A stretch of DNA of 64,000 nt, from contig NZ_SZYH01000001.1 of the NCBI RefSeq assembly GCF_005298175.1, forward strand, positions 2,914,001-2,978,000, given 5' to 3'. Both the position numbers and the translations under genes were made by a program. Below the pieces are notes generated by a model, which made no database searches, was not told the DNA's origin, and saw nothing but the letters and a program-made list of their open reading frames with translations. Shown one piece after another: positions 52,319-60,012 of the stretch; the first letter of the stretch is position 1; the number at the start of each line of letters is the position of its first letter. The DNA comes from Marinobacter panjinensis (GTDB taxonomy: Bacteria > Pseudomonadota > Gammaproteobacteria > Pseudomonadales > Oleiphilaceae).

Positions 52319-54832
52319 CTACGCAGGCTCCCCCTCAACCACAGGCCGCCTCTGATCCCGCTCAGTAGTCCATTGTTGAACCGGATCTTTCTTGGACGGC
52401 GCATTAACAAACTCCCGGAACCGCTTCCGCTTCTCAGGATCCTCAACCGCCGTTTTCCACTCGCACTGATAGGTGCCAACCAGATCCGCCATGTGCTGCT
52501 CCAGTTCGTCACAGATGCCCAGGCTGTCCTCCAGAACCACCTGTTTCAGGTAGTCCAGACCCCCTTCCAGGTTCTCCATCCACACACTGGTGCGCTGCAG
52601 GCGATCCGCCGTGCGCACGTAGAACATCACCACCCGGTCAATGGTACGGATCAGTTCCTCGTCGGACAGGTCGGTGGCAAACAGGTCGCCATGGCGCGGA
52701 CGCATGCCGCCGTTGCCGCAGACGTACAGGTTCCAGCCGTTCTCCGTGGCGATCACGCCGAAGTCCTTGCTCTGGGCTTCCGCGCATTCGCGGGTGCAGC
52801 CGGACACCGCCATTTTCACCTTATGGGGTGCGCGCAGGCCCTTGTAGCGGTTTTCCAGGGTGATCGCCATGCCCACGCTGTCCTGTACGCCGTAGCGGCA
52901 CCAAGTGTTGCCGACGCAGGACTTCACCGTGCGCAGGGACTTGCCGTAGGCGTGGCCGGTTTCGAAGCCGGCGGCGATGAGTTTCTCCCAGATGTCCGGC
53001 AGCTCGCTCAGGGTGGCGCCGAACAGGTCCACCCGCTGGCCGCCGGTGATCTTGGTATAGAGGTTGTATTCCTTGGCCACTTCGCCCAGCACGATCAGCT
53101 TGTCTGGGGTGATTTCGCCGCCGGGTATGCGCGGCACGATGGAATAGGTGCCGTTCTTCTGCATGTTGGCCATGAAGGTGTCGTTGGTGTCCTGCAGCGG
53201 CACGTGGTCGGTGGCCAGGATGTGCTCGTTCCAGCAGGTGGCGAGGATGGAGGCCACCGCCGGCTTGCAGATGTCGCAGCCATGGCCCTTGCCATGCTCG
53301 CGGATCAGCGTGCGGAAGGTGCGGATGCCGTTGACCTTGACGATGTTGAACAGGTCCTGGCGGCTGTACGGGAAGTGTTCGCAGATGTCCTTGCTGACTT
53401 CCACGCCGCGTTTTTCCAGCTCGCTGTCCACCACGTTCTTCAGCAGGGCGGCGCAACCACCACAGCCGGTGCTGGCCTTGGTCTCGGTCTTGACTGAACC
53501 CAGGTCGCTGCAGCCGGCATCAATCACGCCGCAGATATCACCCTTGGACACGTTGTGGCACGAGCAGATCGAGGCCGTTTCCGGCAGCGCATCCGGGCCC
53601 AGGGTCGGGGCGCCGCCCTGGCTTTCCGGCAGGATCAGGGTTTCCGGCTGTTCCGGCAACTCAATGCCGTTGAGGGCGTATTGCAGCAGGGTGTCGTAAT
53701 GGCTGTTATCGCCTACCAGGATGGCGCCCAGCAGCGTCTTGCCGTCTTCACTGATCACCATGCGTCGGTAGTGCCCGGCCTGCTCATCGTTGAAACGGAT
53801 GTTGCGGGAACCCGGGGTCTGGGCGTGGGCATCGCCGATGGAGCCCACATCCACACCCAGCAACTTGAGTTTGGTACTCATGTCGGCGCCGGTGAAGGCC
53901 GCTTCCTCGTCACCGCTGAGCACGGAGGCCAGGGTGCGGGCCATGGTGTAGCCGGGGGCCACCAGGCCAAAAATCTTCTCACTCCACAGGGCGCATTCAC
54001 CAATGGCGTGGATGTGCGGGTCCGAGGTGGTGCACTGGTCGTTGATGACAATGCCTCCGCGTTCGCCCATGGCCAGGTCACTGGCGCGGGCGAGGGCATC
54101 CTGGGGCCGGATACCGGCGGAAAATACAATCAGGTCGGTTTCCAGATGAGAGTCGTCACTGAAGTTCATCCGCAGGCGGGCGTCTTCGCCTTCGATGATC
54201 TCTGTAGTGGCTTTCTCGGTGTGCACCTGCACGCCCAGTTCCTCGATCTTGTGCTTGAGCAGGGCGCCGCCATCACTGTCGAGCTGCACCGGCATCAGGC
54301 GGGGTGCAAATTCCACCACGTGGGCATCCAGCCCCAGACTTTTGAGGGCATTGGCCGCCTCCAGACCCAGCAGGCCGCCACCCACCACAACGCCGGTTTT
54401 CGCGCCGTCAGCGCTGGCGCGGATGCTGTCCAGGTCTTCCAGGGTTCGGTACACCAGGCAGTGGGGGTGCTCGTTGCCCTTGATGGGTGGTACGAACGGA
54501 TAGGAGCCGGTGGCCAGCACCAGTTCGTCGTAGCTGTACTCGCCCACCGGTGTGGTGATGGTCTGATTGTCGCGGTCGATGCCGGTGACCTGTTCGCACA
54601 GGCGCAGGTCGATGTTATTTTCCGCGTACCAGTCGGCGGTACCCATGGCCAGGTCGGCGTGGGTGGAGCCGCCGAAATATTCGGACAGGTGAACCCGGTC
54701 ATACGCCAGCAGCTTCTCTTCGCCAAATACCTTGATGTCGAAGTCCGCTGCAGCGGGCGTCGCCACCAGTTGCTCCAGGAAATGGTGGCCGACCATGCCG
54801 TTGCCAATCACGATCAGGGTTTTCTTGCTCAT
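52319..54832 (-). CDS. nirB: Assimilatory nitrite reductase large subunit NirB
   Basis: The product has 837 residues. N-terminal FAD/NADH domain: KKTLIVIGNGMVGHHFLEQLV, LVLATGSYPFVPPIKG, VVGGGLLGLEAANALKSLG, IHAIGECALW. The Bfd-type [2Fe-2S] segment has CSCHNVSKGDI and later STGCGGCAALL. C-terminal sulfite/nitrite reductase repeats carry the siroheme-[4Fe-4S] Cys in SCVGNTWCRYGVQ and SGCTRECAEAQ. It reduces nitrite to ammonium with six electrons from NADH. It lies 29 bases downstream of a NirB-like flavoprotein gene and upstream of nirD. Confidence 0.95.
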   Translation of the reverse strand: MSKKTLIVIGNGMVGHHFLEQLVATPAAADFDIKVFGEEKLLAYDRVHLSEYFGGSTHADLAMGTADWYAENNIDLRLCEQVTGIDRDNQTITTPVGEYSYDELVLATGSYPFVPPIKGNEHPHCLVYRTLEDLDSIRASADGAKTGVVVGGGLLGLEAANALKSLGLDAHVVEFAPRLMPVQLDSDGGALLKHKIEELGVQVHTEKATTEIIEGEDARLRMNFSDDSHLETDLIVFSAGIRPQDALARASDLAMGERGGIVINDQCTTSDPHIHAIGECALWSEKIFGLVAPGYTMARTLASVLSGDEEAAFTGADMSTKLKLLGVDVGSIGDAHAQTPGSRNIRFNDEQAGHYRRMVISEDGKTLLGAILVGDNSHYDTLLQYALNGIELPEQPETLILPESQGGAPTLGPDALPETASICSCHNVSKGDICGVIDAGCSDLGSVKTETKASTGCGGCAALLKNVVDSELEKRGVEVSKDICEHFPYSRQDLFNIVKVNGIRTFRTLIREHGKGHGCDICKPAVASILATCWNEHILATDHVPLQDTNDTFMANMQKNGTYSIVPRIPGGEITPDKLIVLGEVAKEYNLYTKITGGQRVDLFGATLSELPDIWEKLIAAGFETGHAYGKSLRTVKSCVGNTWCRYGVQDSVGMAITLENRYKGLRAPHKVKMAVSGCTRECAEAQSKDFGVIATENGWNLYVCGNGGMRPRHGDLFATDLSDEELIRTIDRVVMFYVRTADRLQRTSVWMENLEGGLDYLKQVVLEDSLGICDELEQHMADLVGTYQCEWKTAVEDPEKRKRFREFVNAPSKKDPVQQWTTERDQRRPVVEGEPA

Positions 54833-54861
54833 GGTAATTCCTCTCTCTGTTCCCGGCCGCC

Positions 54862-56100
54862 TTACGCGGCTTCGCAGTAGTGCTTGCCAAAGGCCAGTTG
54901 GGCCCGATAGGAGCTGATGTCATCGGCCTGTTGAATGCGTTCGCTGTACCAGGGGCCGTCGCTGGTTTCGCCGAACAGCACGGCGCCAGTCAGGCGCTGG
55001 TTGCGAACCAGCAGCCGGCAGTAACGATTGGTTTCATAGTCCTGCCAGACCACGGATTCGGTATCCGCGTCCGCTTCGGTCTGGCCGCAGGAGAAAATGG
55101 GAATGCCGCTGATCTTCAGGCGTGTGGCAATAATGGATGTCTCAAAGACAGCCTGGCTGTCCGGATCGCACAGCACCTGTGCCAGCACTTCCGCCTGCTG
55201 ATACCCCGGCTCTACCAGCCCGAAAGTCTGGTTTTCGACCTGGCAACATTCGCCCAGCGCATGGATGTGGGGATCACTGGTCTGCAGTTGCGCGTTCACC
55301 CGGATGGCCCTGTCGCAATCCAGGCCGGCCTCGCGGGCCAGCTCCGTATTCGGGGTAATGCCGGCGGCAATCACTACCAGGTCGGTGCTGATCAGGGTTT
55401 CGTCATCCAGTTGCACTGCACGCACGAGGTTGCGGCCAAGCAGTGCTACCGGAGAGGTATTGGTGCGAACCGACAGTCCTCGGTCAGTCAGGGATTCTTC
55501 AAGCAGCTCGCCACTGGCGCGGTCGAGCTGCCGGTTCAGCAGGTGGCTGCTGCGGTGCAGAACGGTGACCGCCATGCCGCGGCTTCGAAGCCCCTCGGCG
55601 GCCTCCAGGCCCAGGAATCCGCCACCGATGACCACAGCCCGGCGCTGGCGCTGGCTGATGTCGATAAGCCGGCGGGTGTCCTGCAGGTCCCGGAAGCCCA
55701 TCACGCCTTCCAGGTGTTCACCGTCCAGGTCCAGACTGGCGGAACGGGAACCGGTGGCCAGCACCAGGCGGGAATACGGCTGAACCAACCCGCTCTCGGT
55801 ACTGATGGTTTTCTCCGCACGGTTGATGGCAACAACCGGATCGCCCTGGTGTACCTCAATATTGTGCTTCTGGTACCAGTCGGGTTGCTGCAGTTGCAGG
55901 CTGTCCTCACTGGCATCGCCGGCCAGTACGGCCGAAAGCTGGATGCGGTTGTAGGCCGGCGTTGCTTCACCGTTAAACACCACGATCTGCTCGAAAGGGT
56001 TCTGCGGCTGCTCAACCAGCTTTTCGAGCAGACGCTGGGCCACCATGCCGTGCCCGCAGATAACGAGAGTCTGTCCTGTTGCTGCTCTCACGATCGTCAT
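54862..56100 (-). CDS. FAD/NAD(P)H oxidoreductase paralogous to the NirB N-terminus
   Basis: The product has 412 residues that align by eye with the first 400 of NirB: TLVICGHGMVAQRLLEKLVEQPQNPFEQIVVFNGEATPAYNRIQLS, LVLATGSRSASLDLDG, VIGGGFLGLEAAEGLRSRGMAVTVLHRS, IHALGECCQVENQTFGLVEPGYQQ. It lacks iron-sulfur and siroheme domains. Comparable proteins serve as the NADH-to-nitrate-reductase electron transfer subunit (NasB/NasC type), which suits the absence of a flavin domain in the visible NasA. It is the first gene of the unit it shares with nirB and nirD, behind an attenuator leader. Confidence 0.85.
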   Translation of the reverse strand: MTIVRAATGQTLVICGHGMVAQRLLEKLVEQPQNPFEQIVVFNGEATPAYNRIQLSAVLAGDASEDSLQLQQPDWYQKHNIEVHQGDPVVAINRAEKTISTESGLVQPYSRLVLATGSRSASLDLDGEHLEGVMGFRDLQDTRRLIDISQRQRRAVVIGGGFLGLEAAEGLRSRGMAVTVLHRSSHLLNRQLDRASGELLEESLTDRGLSVRTNTSPVALLGRNLVRAVQLDDETLISTDLVVIAAGITPNTELAREAGLDCDRAIRVNAQLQTSDPHIHALGECCQVENQTFGLVEPGYQQAEVLAQVLCDPDSQAVFETSIIATRLKISGIPIFSCGQTEADADTESVVWQDYETNRYCRLLVRNQRLTGAVLFGETSDGPWYSERIQQADDISSYRAQLAFGKHYCEAA

Positions 56101-56118
56101 CCCCCTCTCTGCCCAAAC

Positions 56119-56165
56119 AAAAAAAGCCGGAGCATCTGATCCCCGAAGGGACTCGATAGTCCGGC
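56119..56165 (-). terminator. Leader attenuator terminator before the nirB operon
   Basis: On the minus strand GCCGGA pairs with TCCGGC around an inner TCCC-TTCG-GGGA hairpin, followed directly by T7. It ends 19 bases before the first codon of the operon, so it must be bypassed for expression. The 5' side begins in a 12-base word (56163-56174, GGCATTGGCGCC on the minus strand) that is identical in the nrtA leader. NasT antitermination is the expected control. Confidence 0.8.
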
Positions 56166-56192
56166 GCCAATGCCAACAACAATGATCTGATG

Positions 56193-56216
56193 GTCCGGCC
56201 GATCCGTGGCCGGGAC
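56193..56216 (-). promoter_or_regulatory. Leader hairpin upstream of the nirB attenuator
   Basis: On the minus strand GTCC-GGCC pairs with GGCC-GGAC (one bulged base) around a seven-base loop, ACGGATC, containing an A....G-type sequence as in ANTAR-binding hairpins (A at position 1, G at 4). It lies between the promoter and the terminator and is a candidate NasT recognition stem; the assignment to the ANTAR motif is tentative. Confidence 0.5.
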
Positions 56217-56238
56217 GTTCTTCCCTATCTTTGTAATA

Positions 56239-56253
56239 GCGAAGGCCGTGCCA
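56239..56253 (-). promoter_or_regulatory. Sigma-54-type promoter for the nirB operon
   Basis: The minus strand reads TGGCACGGCCTTCGC, giving the -24 GG and -12 GC elements with exactly ten bases between. TGGCACGGC is shared with the nrtA promoter. Spacing leaves about a 130-base leader ahead of the first gene. Sigma-54/NtrC activation under nitrogen limitation is expected. Confidence 0.65.
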
Positions 56254-56384
56254 ACATAATTAATCTTTTATTTACAGTATCTTATCTCTAGATGCTTTAG
56301 AGCAGATCCGAAATCTGTGCGCCCTGACAGGGCGACGTGCACCGGATGAGTGCTCTTGATCGGTACGGGTCTGCCTGATTGATC

Positions 56385-57290
56385 TCAGGCGATGCGGCGA
56401 ACCGGGCTTTCAGAACGGTCGCTATCAACATCCTTCGAGTTGTCATCCTGCTCGGGCGCTTCTGCCTTGGCGGTTGGCTCATTCTGCTCATCCTCTCCCT
56501 TGCCGGGGAAACGCTGCTTCTCGTAAAGAAATGACAATACGGCTTGGCGATAGCGCACATACTGAGGGTGATCGGCGAGAGTTACCCGGTTGCGGGGCCT
56601 TTCCAGTTCAATGTGCAATTCCTCACCAATGGTGGCAGCCGGCCCGTTGGTCATCATCACAATCCGGTCCGACAACAGCACCGCTTCGTCCACATCGTGG
56701 GTAATCATGATCACCGTGCTGTTCAGGTCTTGCTGGATTTCCATCAATGAATCCTGAAGATGGGCCCGGGTCAGCGCATCCAGCGCCCCGAACGGCTCGT
56801 CCATCAACAGCACACTGGGCTTCATGGCCAGCGCGCGGGCGATCCCCACCCGCTGCGCCATGCCTCCCGAAATTTCACCGGGGCGTTTGTCCAGAGCGTG
56901 GTCCATGTTGACCAGTTTGAGGTTGTGCAGGATCCACTCCTTCCGTTCCGCTTTGCTCATGGATTTGCGGAACACCTGCTGTACGGCCAGCTCCACGTTT
57001 TCATACACTGTCAGCCAAGGCATCAATGAATGATTCTGGAAAACTACTGCCCGCTCTGGCCCCGGTGTATTCACTTCATGCCCGTCGAGCACACAGCCAC
57101 CGCGAGTAGCCTGTAGCAAACCGGCCACAATGTTGAGCACCGTTGATTTCCCGCAGCCCGAGTGGCCTATAAGAGATACGAATTCCCCTTTGCGGATCTT
57201 CAGATCGACGTTTTCCAGTGCCACGAATGGCCCATCTTTGGTATCAAAGGCCATCTGTACATTGGTCAATTCGAGGTGTGACTTACTCAT
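56385..57290 (-). CDS. nrtC: Nitrate/nitrite ABC transporter ATP-binding protein
   Basis: The product is a 301-residue ATPase. It shows Walker A GHSGCGKST, the signature EISGGMAQRVGIARALAMKP, Walker B SVLLMDEPFGALDALTR and the switch His (MITHDVDEAV), with the NrtD/SsuB/TauB sequence style. An unusual 40-residue acidic C-terminal tail (EDEQNEPTAKAEAPEQDDNSKD) follows the ATPase. It lacks the fused NrtA-like regulatory domain of cyanobacterial NrtC. It is the last gene of nrtABC, separated from nrtB by a type 2 palindrome. Confidence 0.88.
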   Translation of the reverse strand: MSKSHLELTNVQMAFDTKDGPFVALENVDLKIRKGEFVSLIGHSGCGKSTVLNIVAGLLQATRGGCVLDGHEVNTPGPERAVVFQNHSLMPWLTVYENVELAVQQVFRKSMSKAERKEWILHNLKLVNMDHALDKRPGEISGGMAQRVGIARALAMKPSVLLMDEPFGALDALTRAHLQDSLMEIQQDLNSTVIMITHDVDEAVLLSDRIVMMTNGPAATIGEELHIELERPRNRVTLADHPQYVRYRQAVLSFLYEKQRFPGKGEDEQNEPTAKAEAPEQDDNSKDVDSDRSESPVRRIA

Positions 57291-57317
57291 GTTCTTTCTC
57301 CTCTTGTTTCGGAGTAC

Positions 57318-57423
57318 GAGCTGGCAGGGAGGGTGGTCCGGGGCACGCTGTGAATACGTCCCGGTACGCTCGACAAAAACATCCCTGTTTTTGACGTCCC
57401 CGGATCACTCTCCCTGCCAGCTC
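57318..57423. repeat. Type 2 nested palindromic repeat, copy c, inside nrtB-nrtC
   Basis: Arms of 26 bases (57318-57343 and 57398-57423) pair throughout, with 14 perfect outer pairs and two G-T pairs further in. The interior contains TACGTCCCGGTACG and an ACAAAAACA-TCCC-TGTTTTTG hairpin. It occupies nearly the whole 144-base space between nrtB and nrtC, so it is transcribed within the operon and could lower nrtC expression or protect upstream mRNA. Confidence 0.85.
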
Positions 57424-57434
57424 TATGCCGAGTC

Positions 57435-58430
57435 CTATTCGTTCCAGGCTACTTTTTTCTGAATCAGTAGCATGATTCGGTCCAGTAAAAATCCGATAAA
57501 GCCGATAGCGAGAACGGCGACCATAATGCGGCTCAAGGATTCGCTGCTGCCGTTCTGGAATTCGTCCCAGACGAATTTGCCGAGGCCGGGGCTCTGGGCG
57601 AGCATTTCGGCCGCTATCAGCACCATCCAGGCGATGCCCAGTGACACTCTCAGACCGGTAAAGATCATAGGAACGGATGACGGCAGCACGACTTTGCGAA
57701 CGTGGGTCCAGAACGACAGGCGAAGGACCTTGGAAACATTCAACAAGTCTGGATTTACTGCTGAGACACCCACACTTGTGTTGATCAACGTGGGCCAGAG
57801 GCTGCACAAAGTAACGGTGATCATCGAGGTCAGGAACGACTTCTCGAACATCGGGTCGTCACTGACGTAGGTGGCGGAGACCACCATGGTCACCAGCGGC
57901 AGCCAGGCCAGTGGCGATACCGGCTTGAAGATCTGGATCAGCGGGTTGATCGCCGCCGCGAAGTGGCGGTTCAGGCCGATGATGATGCCCAGAGGCACGG
58001 CGATAATGGTGGCCAGCACGAAACCCGCCAGCACGGTGCCCAGGCTGGTGAAGATCTGGTCAATAAACGTGGGCGCTCCGGGGTAATCACGGATCTTCAC
58101 TTCCGCGTCCGGATTTTCCGCCAGGATTCGCTCATTGCGCTGTTCCTGCATGGTCACGAACTGGGCGGCACGGTCCCGCTGGTTGCTGTGTTCCTGCCAG
58201 AGCTGGCCAGTCTGCTCGAACACCTGGGCCGGGCCCGGGAAGGCGCCCAGGGAAGTCTGTACCTGTGGGGCGGCCAAGTGCCAGAAGCCCAGGAACAGGG
58301 CAATGCCAATGGCGGGCAGCAGCAACTGGCGTCCGGCTTCGGCCAGGCTGAGGCCGGAGAGTTTTTCAGTCAGTGCACGGAGCCATCGTTGGCCTTGTGA
58401 TAACGAGTCGGTCTGGCTGAGCGTTGTCAT
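57435..58430 (-). CDS. nrtB: Nitrate/nitrite ABC transporter permease
   Basis: The product has 331 residues starting at MTTLSQTDS (GGAGA upstream; seven codons shorter than the open frame). One N-terminal helix (LLLPAIGIALFLGFWHLAA) is followed by a periplasmic stretch, then five membrane helices with the EAA-type coupling loop LNVSKVLRLSFWTHVRKVVLPSSVPMIFTGLRVSLGIAWMVLIAAEML. It is of the NrtB/SsuC permease type. It lies 24 bases after nrtA. A palindromic element follows its stop. Confidence 0.9.
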   Translation of the reverse strand: MTTLSQTDSLSQGQRWLRALTEKLSGLSLAEAGRQLLLPAIGIALFLGFWHLAAPQVQTSLGAFPGPAQVFEQTGQLWQEHSNQRDRAAQFVTMQEQRNERILAENPDAEVKIRDYPGAPTFIDQIFTSLGTVLAGFVLATIIAVPLGIIIGLNRHFAAAINPLIQIFKPVSPLAWLPLVTMVVSATYVSDDPMFEKSFLTSMITVTLCSLWPTLINTSVGVSAVNPDLLNVSKVLRLSFWTHVRKVVLPSSVPMIFTGLRVSLGIAWMVLIAAEMLAQSPGLGKFVWDEFQNGSSESLSRIMVAVLAIGFIGFLLDRIMLLIQKKVAWNE

Positions 58431-58454
58431 GTGATGTCTCCTGACACTCAATGC

Positions 58455-59810
58455 TTAAGGGGTTTGCGGGCCTTTGAGGCCAATCTCGAAACTGTCGATG
58501 TAGGCGTTCGGCTCCCTCGGAGTGAAGGCCACGCCGTCGATCAGCTCACCCTGGTGTGGGCGGGTGAAGTTTTCGCCGTCCAGGTCAGGAAAGTCGTCGG
58601 CACTCAGGGTGCCATCTTCAATCAACGAGCGGGCGGCTTCCTTGTAGATGTCGGCGCGGTAGACCCTGGCCGCGGTTTCCATGTACCAGTCGTCGGATTT
58701 CGGCTCCGGAATCTGGCCCCAGCGGCGCATTTGGCTCAGGTACCAGATGGCATCGGAGGGATAGGGGTAGGTGGCGTAATAGCGGAAGAACACGTTGAAG
58801 TCCGGCACCTCTCGTACATCGCCTTTCTCGTACTCGAAGGTGCCGGTCATGGAGTTGGCAATCACTTCCTCGTCAGCGCCGACGTAGCTGGAGCGGGACA
58901 GGATTTTCACTGCTTCCTCGCGATTGGCGTTGTCGTTCTCGTCCAGCCAGTGGGCAGCGCGGATCAATGCCCGCAGCAGTCGAAGGTGGGTGTTCGGGTT
59001 CTCTTCGGCCCAGGCTTCCGTAACCCCGAATACCTTCTCGGGGTTATTGGGCCAGATCTCGTAATCGGTGATGACTGGCACGCCGATGCCCTTGAAGACC
59101 GCTTGCTGGTTCCAGGGCTCGCCCACGCAATAGCCCTGGATGGTGCCGGCTTCCATAGTGGCCGGCATTTGCGGTGGCGGGGTGACTGACAGGTGCACAT
59201 CGGCGTCTATGTTGCCGCTGGTGTCACCCCGTTGGGGGGCATAGAAACCCGGGTTCAGGCCGCCGGCTGCCAACCAGTAACGCAACTCGTAATTGTGGGT
59301 GGAGACCGGGAACACCATCCCCATGCGAAAGCGTTCACCCTCGTCACGGTACTGTTCGATTACCGGTTTCAGGGCGGCGGCACTGATGGGGTGGACGGGC
59401 TTACCTTGTTCATTCTTGTCGATGTGTGGGGTCATCTGTTCCCAGACGTCGTCAGAGACGGTGATTCCGTTGCCGTTCAGGTCCATGCTGAACGCGGTGA
59501 TGATGTCTGCCTGGGTGCCGTAGCCGATGGTGGCCCCCAATGGCTGGCCGGCGAGCATGTGGGCGCCGTCGAGAGTGCCGGTTACCACGCCGTCCAGCAG
59601 CACTTTCCAGTTGGCCTGTGCTTCCAGTTCCACAAACAGGCCCTCATCCATAAAGAAGCCCTGTTCCCAGGCGATGGCCAGTGGCGCCATGTCGGTCAGT
59701 TTGATGAAACCGAGCCTTAGGTCCGGCTTCTCCGCAGGGCCTATTTCAGCCTGTGCTGTGCCGGTTCCTGTCAGGATCAATAATGTGGCTGCCAGTGTTT
59801 TCAGTTGCAT
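58455..59810 (-). CDS. nrtA: Nitrate/nitrite-binding periplasmic protein
   Basis: The product has 451 residues. A signal peptide ([21 protein letters not shown]) is followed by the NrtA/CmpA fold: [76 protein letters not shown], then [12 protein letters not shown] and a late [21 protein letters not shown]. It delivers nitrate/nitrite to NrtBC. It is the first gene after a sigma-54 promoter and attenuator leader. It is homologous to NasS, which lacks the signal peptide. Confidence 0.94.
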   Translation of the reverse strand: MQLKTLAATLLILTGTGTAQAEIGPAEKPDLRLGFIKLTDMAPLAIAWEQGFFMDEGLFVELEAQANWKVLLDGVVTGTLDGAHMLAGQPLGATIGYGTQADIITAFSMDLNGNGITVSDDVWEQMTPHIDKNEQGKPVHPISAAALKPVIEQYRDEGERFRMGMVFPVSTHNYELRYWLAAGGLNPGFYAPQRGDTSGNIDADVHLSVTPPPQMPATMEAGTIQGYCVGEPWNQQAVFKGIGVPVITDYEIWPNNPEKVFGVTEAWAEENPNTHLRLLRALIRAAHWLDENDNANREEAVKILSRSSYVGADEEVIANSMTGTFEYEKGDVREVPDFNVFFRYYATYPYPSDAIWYLSQMRRWGQIPEPKSDDWYMETAARVYRADIYKEAARSLIEDGTLSADDFPDLDGENFTRPHQGELIDGVAFTPREPNAYIDSFEIGLKGPQTP

Positions 59811-59836
59811 GGTGCTCTCCCGGTGTTATTTCAGGC

Positions 59837-59872
59837 AAAAAAAAGCCTGCCCTCCGTTTCCGAAGCGCAGGC
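59837..59872 (-). terminator. Leader attenuator terminator before nrtA
   Basis: On the minus strand GCCTGC pairs with GCAGGC around an inner CTTCG-GAAA-CGGAG hairpin and is followed by T8. It ends 26 bases before the nrtA start codon. The 12-base word GGCATTGGCGCC (59870-59881) begins its 5' side, exactly as in the nirB leader. An upstream hairpin (59902-59924, CACTGC/GCAGTG) could be the antiterminator-protein target. Confidence 0.8.
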
Positions 59873-59951
59873 GCCAATGCCTGATGATTTTCAGTTTCTC
59901 TCACTGCCGATTAACCGTGCAGTGGATTCAAGATCGTCTGGAATATGGTAA

Positions 59952-59966
59952 GCAGTCGCCGTGCCA
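59952..59966 (-). promoter_or_regulatory. Sigma-54-type promoter for nrtABC
   Basis: The minus strand reads TGGCACGGCGACTGC, with GG and GC separated by ten bases. This matches the -24/-12 consensus TGGCAC-N5-TTGC except C for the first T. It is placed just after the nasS stop codon and about 140 bases before nrtA, leaving space for the attenuator leader. Confidence 0.7.
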
Positions 59967-60012
59967 GTTCTCTAATTTATTGAAACGTATATAAAATATT
60001 AGAGACCCGCTT

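Noticed and set aside
56310-56345. Dyad TGCGCC-N5-AGGGCG downstream of nrtC as an NtrC site
   Set aside because: Several consensus positions differ, and it could equally be an mRNA 3'-end hairpin; not strong enough to annotate.
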